Positions 37,127 through 47,307 of a stretch of 64,000 nucleotides of DNA are shown in pieces. The stretch covers positions 1 to 64,000 of the forward strand of contig NW_020312117.1 in assembly GCF_002999335.1 (NCBI RefSeq), written 5' to 3'. Position 1 is the first letter of the stretch; every line of letters starts with the position of its first letter. The notes under the pieces were generated by a model. The model did no database searches and had not been told where the DNA came from. It saw only the letters and a program-made list of their open reading frames with translations. The position numbers and the translations under genes were made by a program. This DNA comes from Cyclospora cayetanensis. Its lineage: Eukaryota > Apicomplexa > Conoidasida > Eucoccidiorida > Eimeriidae.

Positions 37127-39139
37127 TTAAATGTTGCAAAGCACCATGGACAGTAAAATGGTGAAGTTCGACTCACTGATTTCTGCATCAAAAACAGCGA
37201 TGAGGTCCTTGCTGACGAGATGATCCCCCTGCCCAGATGGGCATCCCTGAGCGACTAGGACGTTTGTATTCTTTGTGCTTTGGAAGGCGAACCTGGTACA
37301 CTTTTTCTTATCATCTAGTTCGAGGGAGGCTTTGAATGCTGCGTTGTCAGTATGTTTGGGTTTTCCAACTTTGTTTAAGCGAATATCAAAGGAGTAGTTG
37401 AACACAATGAGTTGGCCGTCGATCACGAGGTGAATATCAATATCAGTCTCGCTGCTCTTGATTGCCGTCAGCATGTAGTCCTTCCCGTATTCAAGCGCGC
37501 GTTGCACTTTTGGTGTTTCCAAATGAACCATCACGATAAGATTTGGTGGATGCAGCAAAACCCCTAAGCAGTCGACTTTTTTCCCCAAGCCCATGCCCAG
37601 GATGGAGGTGGGCCTCGCGAGGTCTAGGGACTTGGGGATAACAAAAGTGCCCCACTTGAACAGCTGTACGTAAAAACCCCATTCTCCTGAGGCACAATTG
37701 ATGTGTGGAATGATTTCGCAGTTTGGTAGAGCCTCGAATCCTTTAACTGCCAAGGCCCCGTAAGCCAACGCCATGTCGGATGCAGGATGTGACACGGCAA
37801 AACCCCCATTGTAGTCCACGCACTGCACCCGTATAGTCCGACTGGCATCAATTGTTACCACCAGACAGAGCCGATCGGTCAGTCTAAAGGTAATCATGGA
37901 ACTATTGACCGTAAACAAAAGAGGCTTCCACGTCTTGGGGAACGCCGGCAACCGCTCGGGGTGAGAATACACCGCAACTTCCTTCAAAATCGGTGTCTGC
38001 AGGAACACGCTGGTGTCTCCCTCTATCCCCAGGTGACAGTCCAGCTTGCTCCAGCACTGATTAGAGCCGCATACACACACACACACACACACATACATTC
38101 ACATGAAATGCAAGACCCTTGGCGAAGGCCCCCAAATTGCACGCCATTCACCGATGACAGCCAATAGGACCATGCGAAGGCAACAACAATTCACCAAAGG
38201 GGGTAAGGCATGCATGTAGGGCCGAGGGAGACAACGCAATGACACACAGGAGGGCCATGTAGGTGCCTGCTGCATTTTATGGAGAGAGGCTTCAGGTTCA
38301 AGACGTGTGCTGCGAGGGCCAGCGACCCTACGGCTCTCGCAATCCATGAACCCATAAGCTTATTCGGGTAACACTCTCAACAGCACAAAGGTTCATCGAA
38401 GCTTATCAGGATAGCTTCACATGCCCCACCCCCCTCCATTAGCAGAACCCGCCCGCATCGCCCCGAGACAGTGCAGCGAAAGGAAAAATAGACTGGCAAA
38501 CGTGATTGTGCAAACCCAGTTTCTCAACGTCGTAATAAAGGCTATGAAGAACATGTAGTCCCCTAGGAGGACCGAACGTCTTCGCAGCATGTAGATCAAT
38601 CTGTGGCATAATCCAGCTCGCCTAGCAAGTTCCCAAGGATGTTCTCCTTCCCTTTGCAAGTCTCTCTCACCTTAACATCGTACTTGCCAGACTGAACGCC
38701 TTTAAAGGCTTCACAGACGCCTTCTACAGGCTCGAGAAATAACAGGCGGTTGTCGGTGAACAGAGTGGGCTTCAGAGACAGCTTTTCACGGTCAACAAGC
38801 CCCACCCAGCCTAAAGTATGTCCGCAGTAGCAACGCCACCGAACAAGAAATTATTCCCTGTATTACGATCATCCCGAAACTACCCTCTACTGTCACAAGC
38901 AACACTCTGGTTGGGTCTCTTTCCTCTGTTTGACCTTTTCCTGTAGATGCTACACCCTAAACGTACGTCGCGCGGGTCAAAAGCTGACAGACACAGCCTC
39001 TGCCTCCCATCCCCTATCTCGCTTTCCCACCTGATCCGTCATAGTAATGATTCGTCGTCCAAAGAAGGGCTTTTTCTGGGAGAGGAACCTCTTCAAGGGG
39101 TTCGAACTTGCAGGAGCTCAGCCGATTAACCGACTCCAT
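37127..39139 (-). CDS. Orphan three-exon gene, function unknown
   Basis: Exons 39139-39031, 38810-38671 and 38056-37127 join in phases 1 and 0 and code 392 residues. The start MESVNRLSSCKFEPLEE is the first Met after upstream stops in alternative frames, although the frame itself runs further upstream without a better Met. There is no signal peptide or transmembrane segment. The C-terminal 300 residues alternate hydrophobic and polar residues in a beta-rich manner (e.g. VNSSMITFRLTDRLCLVVTI, WGFYVQLFKWGTFVIP), suggesting a beta-sandwich or barrel-like fold. I recognise no family. Intron 2 carries a CA/GT microsatellite close to its acceptor. Cytosolic placement is inferred from the lack of targeting signals. 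Confidence 0.8.
38073..38094. repeat. (CA)n microsatellite
   Basis: About ten CA units in the second intron of the minus-strand orphan gene, close to its 3' splice site. On the minus strand it is (GT)n, upstream of the CAG acceptor at 38059-38057, and may act as part of the polypyrimidine/GU context. Confidence 0.95.
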
Positions 39140-40660
39140 GGTCACTGTCAATTGGCTTGTATGACTCGACCTGAGGGCCAGCAGACCCAAAGAACACGGT
39201 AAAAAGTGGAGTACGAAATGGAAGAAACCACGTGATAACAATGCAGCGACAGAAGATAGCCGCGGACAGAGAAACTGACCGTACCCTCCCACACACGCAC
39301 ACACGTACAGGAAAAGCCCCACCTGAGGATAAAGAGGTTTGGACTCGTCAAAGGAGATACAAGAGCAAGGATAAGTACAAACCAGAGAGCGGCCATCGAG
39401 AAGGAGGTACGAACCGCACAAGAGTGCTGCAGCACTGGGCTACCGCGACAGACGAGGATTGCATTCTCACGGCTACTTGGGAGCAAGTGGAACATAGGAC
39501 TGAAAAGGCGACGAAACAGCATGTGAATATACTGTTCTTCATAAAGCATATGATATTACCGGAGTTTACTGGCAAAAGCAATGGTACGGCACACTGAATT
39601 GGAAAGAAGGAATTACCTTTTTTGCGGGTTGAAACACTGCTCGCCCCAGCAGAAACTATCAGTATGTAGCCTTAGATACCGATTATTTTTGAGAAATTGT
39701 CACTAAAACCGTACCCAAATGGCAGAAAGATACAAAACCGGCAGCTCAAACATTTAGGCCTAGCTCGATTTTTCCAGTGGAACATGAATGCGGGCCCCCG
39801 GTGGACTACGGTGAACAGACTCCAGAAGCACTAGCAGCCTTCCTGTACTTTTATTCGCTCTACCTAACTCTGCTGAGAACATTTACAAGAAAGCAGTATT
39901 TAAATACTCGTTTCATGGCTTTGTTTCCTTGTAAACTCTTGTGCTGTTCTCCAATTCCCTGCCCCAAGAAAATATCCCTTCCCCTTCAACACCATATCAC
40001 TCCCAACAGCGTAGCACTTTGGGCCTTTATCTGGGTTCATCATCCCCAAATCTAGGCCTGTGTCTGTTTTTGCAAGACTTGTCGAAGTTAGAAAGGGTAT
40101 AGAAAGCTAGAAGCAAAGAACTCTGCACAGAAGCACCCCATTGCCAGTACCAGCGTGTCGCGGTTTGTTTGTCATAGTGTCTCTGTTCCTCGTCGCCTTT
40201 AGAAGCGATTGATATGCACCAAGTCGTCTATATGTCAATTTTCAGACATTCTTCTGCTAATTTCATGCGTTTTGGCAGCTTAGCCTTCGGGTGTGCCGGG
40301 CCCACAGCAGAGCTATGGACGTCACGGCTAGATGACACTGTCCAAGCAGTGGATGATCATGACACAGCTGGAGCTAGGAGCAGTATACGGCATCATTAGA
40401 AGGTAAAAGTGTTTTTAAAGTCCGAGCAGGTACAAACATTGCTTGAAGACCAATTAATTTCGTATCAAATATCTTATTCACTGACGGGGAGCTCTACTGA
40501 GGTCTCCATAGAAAGACACCCAACTCCAGAAAACAGAAACTCTAAAAGGTGTTATTGGCTGTTACTCAAAAAAATTTGTCAGTTTGCTCCCCTTGCTCCA
40601 TATTCAGGTGCTAGGAAAGAGGGTCAACTGCAGGGCGTGTAACTGTGCGCTCTATGCAGT
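39140..40660. other. Intergenic, 5' flank of the orphan gene
   Basis: Presumed promoter of the leftward orphan gene, then spacer up to the retroelement. Frames at 39148-39597 occur on both strands and show no motif. No gene is supported. Confidence 0.45.
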
Positions 40661-40671
40661 CCGGGCATTCA

Positions 40672-40800
40672 CAGCTAGTTGCACGTAGCACCTACCACAC
40701 ACGCACGTTGCATATTTTGTATCAAGCTCACAATGCTCTGCAATAAATTATACATGAGAGCAAGAATATCAATCATTCAAACCTTCACTAATCCGCTGTT
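40672..40800 (-). repeat. LTR-like repeat (3' side of copy 1)
   Basis: Shares with 45.69-45.83 kb the words CACAGCTAG, then TTTTGTATC and CTCTGCAATAAAT in the same order and spacing, on the same strand. The reverse complement matches 56.10-56.19 kb and 61.60-61.70 kb (GTGCTACGTGCAACTAGCTG and similar). The outer ends are not defined, because similarity fades gradually. Confidence 0.65.
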
Positions 40801-42519
40801 AAAGACATCAGTGCAGCCAAAAGTTTTCAAATGTAGCTTAGCCCGTTACCTCTCCCCCCATCCCAGCTTCGAGACACACACCCTCGCATTCCACACCTGT
40901 CTGTCTAGACCAAAGTTGATCGGGACAGACGAAGTGTTCTTGCCCTATCGTTACACCCCATGCAGGCAGAAACGCAAAGAACAGCGTGTATGCGAAAGGC
41001 CAACTTATGCAGTAACCTGTACATGTAACAACCGGTAAGGAGGAATGGGATGTAGAGACACATACACTGCCTAGATCCGAACGAGGGACCAAACAAACTA
41101 TGCCGCCCTAGCGCGATGGCTCGCTGTCTCGAGCCGCTAAAAACGTGAGAGTCCTGCTACGCAGAAGCCACGTAAAACAGGAAAGGGAATCAAAATGTAC
41201 AATAGTTCAAGAGTGACTGCGTGCCCTCTAAAACAATGCCTCCCTGCAAGTAGAGTCCCGTCGTGCATCGCATTCGACCTCGAATCCCCAAAAGAGAGAG
41301 AGGTAAGAACAGCACTCTGAAAGGGCTTGCGCATAAATCTGAGTGAGGAAAAAAGCCATACGAAAGATGTGCAGGCTTCACGCAGTATTGTAAGATTAAG
41401 CCACCTATTTCAAGTAACGTATGCGCTGGAGAAGGACTCCGGTCATGGGACGCGAGGAACGCCATTCATCGCTGCTAGCGCAATGAACAACCAGAGACGC
41501 AAAATATCCTGCTGGCATGGAAACTCATATCCTTCTCCGTCAACCACTGAAGTTGGCGTTGCCCGCCCCATCTTGGTAGGTCCTCCCGTCTAGTGCAGCC
41601 TTAGGGCTCAACAGTAGTACAGTTTAGCACTTATACGGCTTCTCACGGATTGTCTGCCCCGAAATGGGCCATTTGTTTGCGCGGGAAATTCCTCAAAAAT
41701 TTTGGGGATCTCTGAAATTTTTCAGATTTGATGGTTCCGTGGCCCTCCTGCTATACGAGAAATCGCTAGAGAAAGGAAGAGCATTGATTATGAAGGAAGC
41801 CACAAAAGTTTCCAGCCACACTGCCTCAAATTTCTTCTTCTGGTCACCTTCTGGCGCACGTCGGAAAGCCTGTAGACCAGCCAGGGCCTAATCTTCAGGC
41901 TTAAAACATGCAGGCAACCGCCGAACACCACAATTCCGTGCTTGTCTCCCTTGATGTTTACGTAGATATTCGCGTGCACTGGCCAACTTTTCTCTGAAGC
42001 CCTTCGCCGCTATAGGTGTCTGGAGACCCTTGGCCACCAGGTTCAGGCCCAGCTCAGAGAGGGTCTCCGCAGAAGTGAACGTAAAAACAAATAAGCAACG
42101 AGTAGACGAATTAATTGACGTAGCTGTGCACTGATAGCAAGGAGGAAACTCAAGGCACGCATTTGGATTTTTGTGATCTATGAGTCGCAGCATAGGTTAG
42201 AAGAGTGCGGCAGCTGCGCCTTCTCTGTCCTCTGCCTAAGGGTACCTCGCAATGGGCATTATGGTAAACGTGTAGTCAACACAATAAGAGCCCATCACTC
42301 AGTAGCAAACCGTGAATCTTTATGCACAATAATGCTCCAAGGGAATGAGTGAAGCTTCGCGACAAGAACAGTTGAGCTACATTTTGAAGCGTCGCAAAAC
42401 TCGAGAAAGGGTTTTAAAGAGCGTATTGCCTTATTCTGTCGACAGCGACGTAGATCCTATCCTGACCTGTGATCTCCAGCAGTCCAACAATAAAGTACAG
42501 AGTCAGGGAAGTTCGGACC

Positions 42520-42690
42520 CTGTCAGGAGAAGGCTTTGCAAAAGACCGGATTTAAAATGATTGGTTTGCTCATCTGCCGATAATTTGTGCATGTTGTTGC
42601 ACGGTTCTCTGCCATCCGAAGTATCCTACGCCAAAGGCCAGTAAAATATCTGTGACAGCTAGTCTCCTGTAGTGTAGATCCCATCATGTC
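42520..42690 (-). pseudogene. Integrase zinc-motif remnant, copy 1
   Basis: The minus frame reads RYFTGLWRRI, then TTCTNYRQMSKP. It aligns with YWPGL and SCPDCQEMKP of the second copy, the C-terminal half of the integrase HHCC zinc finger. The second Cys of the C-x-x-C pair has become Tyr. The alignment with copy 2 extends back to about 42.97 kb at the DNA level. Confidence 0.6.
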
Positions 42691-43079
42691 TTGGAAGAGC
42701 ATGATCACTTGTGTTACGTAAAAACGCACCATGAAATAAAGTTTGGATGTATGAGCGACGTAGTTTCCGTTTTTTTTGGAGCAACAGCAGGCCACCCTTA
42801 ATGCAGGAATGTTCCACCCATTTGCCTTTCTATGCTTTGGCAGTAGTAGCAGATGCATGGCTTTCAAAAGCAGATGACTTAAGCAGTTTCGATAGAAATT
42901 GAGGAGCGTCACGAACAAGAGCTCCTGTGCTGCACAAGAGTTAGCTGCTGCGGCACTGCAAGAGCGCATCAGAGACCGCATTGGTGCTGCCTGTAAGAAA
43001 AAAGTGTCAAGTCGCGGTGCAGCAGGCGCCCAAGCCAGAGTACCACTACCAGATCAGTCGTGAAACCCTTAGCAAAGTA

Positions 43080-43450
43080 CATAAAAGGCTGACTTCCGGT
43101 GTGGACCTTAAAATGACTCCCTTAAAGTAGTGCCCTTATCTCCACGCCCCACCACACCACCTCGAGTCCCTCTTCCCGCAACGGATGCCGCTGCTCCAGT
43201 AGCAAGTCAATGTATTGGGAAACTTCTAGTCTGGCGAAAGAGAATAGATTCCGTCGCCACGTCGCTAACATTGGTTGTTAGGAAGAAGTGGCGCTGATCT
43301 TCGGACAGCGCGAGTGCCAGAGTTGTGGTAAGGTGGGCGAATTCAGTCCTTGCTGCAGCGTCTGCCTCCTCTGTCTTGGCCACTGATGGCAGTTTCTTAA
43401 GTAGAATGGCAAAAAGAACCGCGATCCTAGCAAATTCAGGAATGAAATTC
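43080..43450 (-). pseudogene. RNase H remnant, copy 1
   Basis: DNA matches copy 2 at about 59.05-59.37 kb, including the stretch coding the WWGV segment and the following VHTGSQPF, the counterpart of the R/V-TDHKSL segment in gypsy RNase H. It is broken by stops. Confidence 0.55.
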
Positions 43451-43553
43451 CGGGATTAAGTTGCATACCCACAGATCATTAAACGACCTTGCGAGTGCTC
43501 AATGGTAAAATCCTCCCCGTATTTGCTTCGCCTCTTTCTAGATCTGGCTCAAT

Positions 43554-43745
43554 TCATGCAGCTAGAATTCGAAACCTCAGAAAAACACTTGTTCTGCCGA
43601 ACCAGGAGCACTTGCCTGCCTTCTCACACTGCTTGTTCCACCCCAGCTGAAGCTCATGCCGTAGGCGCTGCAGGTGCTTTCGAACGCTTCGACTCAATAC
43701 TAGACGTCGTCTGTGTAGACTGTCATTCATTTCTCTATAGAAAAC
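43554..43745 (-). pseudogene. Reverse transcriptase remnant, copy 1
   Basis: The minus frame reads SRSVRKHLQRLRHELQ, then AGKCSWFGRTSVFLRF, matching the thumb-proximal segment of gypsy reverse transcriptase (HLxHLxxVL, then KCxFxxxxVxFLG). In a neighbouring frame, 43720-43703 still codes VYTDDV, the YxDD catalytic box, so a frameshift separates the box from the thumb. The palm upstream is deleted. Confidence 0.7.
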
Positions 43746-44579
43746 ATTCAGTTCAGCGTGGTGTTTTCGTGGGTTAGGCTGCTGACACGACCCTATTTGG
43801 CGCATCTGCGAACTCCCGCTTGCTGTTTGCCCATTCCTGGTGTTCCATGGCCGAAGGAGCAGTCGAACTCCCTAAGAAAGAATTAGTTGCATAGCCATTG
43901 AGACGAGGTGCATGTGCAACAGCGCTTACTCCTACTGTGCTGCTGAGTAGCCCGCACCCAGACTCGGTCTCTCCTTATTGAGGCACGAAATCCACCCCTC
44001 GCAGTATACAGATTAAATGAGTGCTTGTGAGCAGACCAGAGGCTGCTTTGTCCTACAGACTCCTGTGACACTATCTTTCACAGCACGCAGCTGCGGCCAC
44101 ATGTGTGCCCTCCATTGGGTCACCCATGTCATTCCTAGAAATTACGTCCTGATGAATTGGTCGAGCACAGAAGTCACAAACCATGCTGATACGACTTAAT
44201 TCATATATTCCGTGGCAGCAAACTACCGTAGCATTGCGAATCCTTGCCTTCAAGCAGCGATCAGCAAATTGAGTTTTGTTGGACTGTGTTCACGAGTGAA
44301 TAGGCAGATTGCGTGTGTGCACCATCTTCTTGGATAGCATATCAGCATCACATCCACTATCTAGCAGCTCTAGCTTCTCTTGACCATTAGTGTAAGCTTA
44401 CCTTACCGCAACATCAGCCCATTGGGGGTCTCCAGCTGCAGCTCTATCCGCTGTAGCCCCTTTCATTGCTGTGCGAGCAGGGGGCTCTCCCCGTTTCCCT
44501 CATACTGTCTCTCTGAGTGACAAGCAGCCTGCTTCCGGGGGGCCCATTATCGTTGTTCAACTTCTTTGGCTTTTTGGCG

Positions 44580-44640
44580 CACTTGTAGTTCCAAAATAGA
44601 TTATCGAATTTCCCACAATAGAACCAGCTGGGTTGTTGGG
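44580..44640 (-). pseudogene. Gag zinc-knuckle remnant, copy 1
   Basis: The minus frame reads FYCGKFDNLFWNYKC, aligned with CFYCGKSDHTFRNY of copy 2. The first Cys is Trp and the His is Asn, so the CCHC site cannot bind zinc. Further upstream, near 45.2-45.1 kb, a gag-like helix (EKARRLEEWASTL) is still readable. Confidence 0.6.
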
Positions 44641-45689
44641 GGAGCTAGGGGCTGCTGAAGAGTGCAGGACCCCTCTGAAGTTTTTCCTAGGTCATCTTGA
44701 ACAGTAGGCTAGAGCTGATCGACATAGGCCCGATAGTCACGAGCTTAAGTTTCTTGTTGGGTTCTTCATTCTAAGCGGAAGACGCAGGAGTTGCGCTCGT
44801 TTGCTCTCGATACTTTGGGAGTTCCATCGGTTATGGACGCTCCACCGGTAGGTTGCCGATTCGCTGAGTGACCGCTCACCCTGCGACCCGTTCCCAATCT
44901 ATTGATAAGTTTCCCTGCTTAATTCGATCCATTTTCTCAAAGAGTGCTGTTTCGGCGATCGGGAGAAATCCATGAGTCACGGCTTGTATCAAGGTGTGAG
45001 CTGTAATAGCCGGACGACTTCCTCTACATGGATAGAGCCACATTCAAAATACCTCACCGTACAATAGATATCCCTCAAACAGCACTCGTTTCTCCTAATC
45101 TTGGGGCTACAAAGCGAGACCTATATATTTTACCGGTAGTTGAAGTGTACTTGCCCATTCTTCTAGCCGTCGTGCTTTTTCGCTCAGCTTAACTTCATCG
45201 TAGCATCCATAAGCATTTCATTGACTAACAAGTCCGGCCGTTCTACCAGCTATGAAACAACTGAGTTTAAGTCCGGCTTGCAGGCCGGGCTCTGCCACCC
45301 GAACAGGCTTTACGCCACCGCGAACGTCCATCGCCAGATGACCTTTCCCTTACACTGTTACCCAAGAATCGGTTTTCAAGTACCAAAATAACTTGGTCAA
45401 ACCCAGGCAACTCTTTTAGGAGACTCTCACATACCACTAACCGATCACTGGAAAAGGTGCGAATAGCTGCATCAGACCATGCAGTGCTACCAAATGTTTG
45501 TTCCATCAAAGGTCTCCGTAGGGTGCCACTTCACTCCCCACTCTATACAAACTTGATAGAACACTCTTCAATGTTTTTAAAGAAGGTCTCCCTCACTTTC
45601 TTGCCCGCGCCCTTCGGAATCCCAGATATAGAGAGGGCCCGGTGAGGTGCGCGTAGGTACATCCTCTGCGCACTATGACCCTTCACAGC

Positions 45690-45830
45690 TAGCTGCACAG
45701 TGCGTCTAGTACGTACGCACAGAACATTGCGCCGTTTTGTATCCAGATAAGAGTACTCTGCAATAAATGACACGTGCAAACAGACAAACCAGCTCGTCAG
45801 CTGTCTAAGAACTCGTAGGCAAACTGCACT
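45690..45830 (-). repeat. LTR-like repeat (5' side of copy 1)
   Basis: Pairs with 40.67-40.80 kb as a direct repeat about 5 kb away and shares the CTCTGCAATAAAT word. Towards lower coordinates it runs into sequence matching the leader and gag start of copy 2 at 56.19-56.42 kb. Confidence 0.65.
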
Positions 45831-47307
45831 GATTATTGAAATACCTATCACTGATGCTGTAGAAAATGCTCGGGTGAGCCCACCAAGTTTGATCTACGAT
45901 TTTTGGAGAGACATTGTAATTTGGACGATGCTAGAAAATTGAGTGATTTTCAAAAGTGCTCCCTCATATCCGTGTCCGCACCATGCAGGATGCCGATATT
46001 ACGGTGGAGGAGGCGGCTAGCCCACTTGTTGGTGTACTTCATTGGCAGTTCGAATATTTACAGGCAGTTGCACAAAGCAGGCAGTGCATTCAGACACAGT
46101 ACTCTTACCGTAATAAGTAGTGCTAATGGACATGAAAGAATTTATACGAATGTGCAAGCAAACTACTTCGATCGTCATTAATTCTTAATCAGAGTTCTGT
46201 AGTAGTAGAATGCGTTCTAGCGCAGTTTTGCCTGCAACGAAACCCGTTGAAAAAGCTAAGTCGCTCCGAATTCCGCTTCTGGCATCAGTATTTATGTCTG
46301 CAATACACTTGGTAATATCAGCTGGCTCTGTCTTTCGGTTACGAGAGGAAAAGTTTAGATGTGTGCATCTGCTAGACATAGCACTGCGCCAGCAAGCTGC
46401 TGCTTGTGTGTGTTTTGGGGTGTAAAATGAGGGGTAATGTGATGTAGGTACTATCACGTTTTAAAGTTTGCTGCTGAAAATTGTGCTTCATGTATCTTTG
46501 GTTTCAAGAGCTGGTATCTGCACTCCAGAGCAGCCGAGGGTAGGCGACGAATGGTAGCTTAGATAGCAATGAAGCCTCAGAGCCTCCTCCGTTCCCCTCA
46601 CCTGACATATCGTACTGCCTTAAATCCCATAACAAGTATCAAAAATAAGCATGTAAGGCTCTACTACTAATAAAGTTAGACCTTGGCGAATCCTGGTTAC
46701 CCTCTGCTGCAGTTTGGATGCAGAGAGAGGTGACTGCGCGGTGTGGCGGCTGGTTGTTGATCCACGGTGTGTGCGATGGTCTTCTTCAGTATGAAGGGCC
46801 AGAAGTTCAACGAGGCCAGTGAAACACTTAATAATGGTATGTGCGCTCTTATATAAACGACCGAGGGCATCACTGGTCATAGGGCTTTGTGCACTCATGC
46901 GCGCCGAGTTCGAACCGGCTACTGCTGAAGCAAGAGCAGGAGGAAGGAGTACTGTTCTTCTGTGGATGCACAAAGTTCTTGGTGATGTCTAGTTTTCTTG
47001 GATGTGATTGAAAGCAAACAACTGCTTTGTTGTGTATCCCTACATGGTATTTCCGGGTCTACGACCCATGCGCCGCAAGAGGTGGCGAACAAGACTACTC
47101 AGGTGTATTAATCGAAGGGTGCTGCGACCTTCGGGATTTTTCTTGTGGCCATGGAGGCATTTTAGTAAAGTTTATGATGCATAACTATAGATCTCCATAT
47201 CCTGGTGTACCTCCAGATTTTAGCACCCCTTTCCCTGTTGCCGCTTTTACAAACCTGCAGCAGCGCAGTGGCGGCCGCTGGCTCCCTCCTCTCTATCGCC
47301 CTGCCAG
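45831..47307. other. Intergenic between retroelement and asparaginase gene
   Basis: No gene supported. Short frames on both strands at 46185-46457 and 46620-46973 have no motif. The part near 46.04-46.12 kb faintly resembles the LTR-like repeat (CAGTTGCAC, then TACTCTTACCGTAATAAG), which is not enough to call. Near 47.0-47.3 kb, a frame open in the sense of the next gene may hold its 5' exon. Confidence 0.4.

Larger units (their letters stand above)
40660..45830 (-). mobile_element. Decayed Ty3/gypsy-like LTR retrotransposon, copy 1
   Basis: Reads right to left. LTR-like repeats lie at about 45.69-45.83 kb (5') and 40.67-40.80 kb (3'). Internal landmarks in order are gag N-terminal remnants (45.6-45.1 kb), a broken zinc knuckle (about 44.63 kb), a region matching the other copy's 57.76-58.20 kb (44.26-43.79 kb), a reverse transcriptase thumb with YTDD (43.72-43.55 kb), RNase H (43.45-43.08 kb) and the integrase zinc motif (about 42.68-42.55 kb). 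Every part has stops or frameshifts. Compared with the copy at 56.0-61.7 kb, about 0.5 kb with the reverse transcriptase palm is missing near 43.75-43.79 kb. Nothing clear is assigned at 40.8-42.5 kb, where the integrase core would be expected. Chromovirus-like elements are reported from Eimeria genomes. Confidence 0.75.

Noticed and set aside
41888..42193. Minus frame with a plausible helix (LGLNLVAKGLQTPIAAKGF) as a separate host gene
   Set aside because: It lies inside the minus-strand retroelement downstream of the integrase motif, so a retroelement remnant or chance is more likely, and no start or splice sites support a gene.
42345..42560. 71-codon plus frame beginning MSEASRQEQLSY
   Set aside because: It is antisense to the retroelement's integrase region and has no supporting signals.
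42523..42981. 152-codon minus frame with CTNYRQMSKP, first read as the CVDYRxLNK motif of reverse transcriptase
   Set aside because: Its position after RNase H and its DNA match to copy 2 at 59.48-59.89 kb show that it is the integrase zinc-finger region, not the polymerase.
44017..44199. Similar open frames at 44017-44199 (+) and 57761-57958 (-), looking like a conserved duplicated small gene
   Set aside because: They are antisense frames of the same retroelement segment in its two inverted copies; the sense strands code the Cys/His-rich gag-pol segment.
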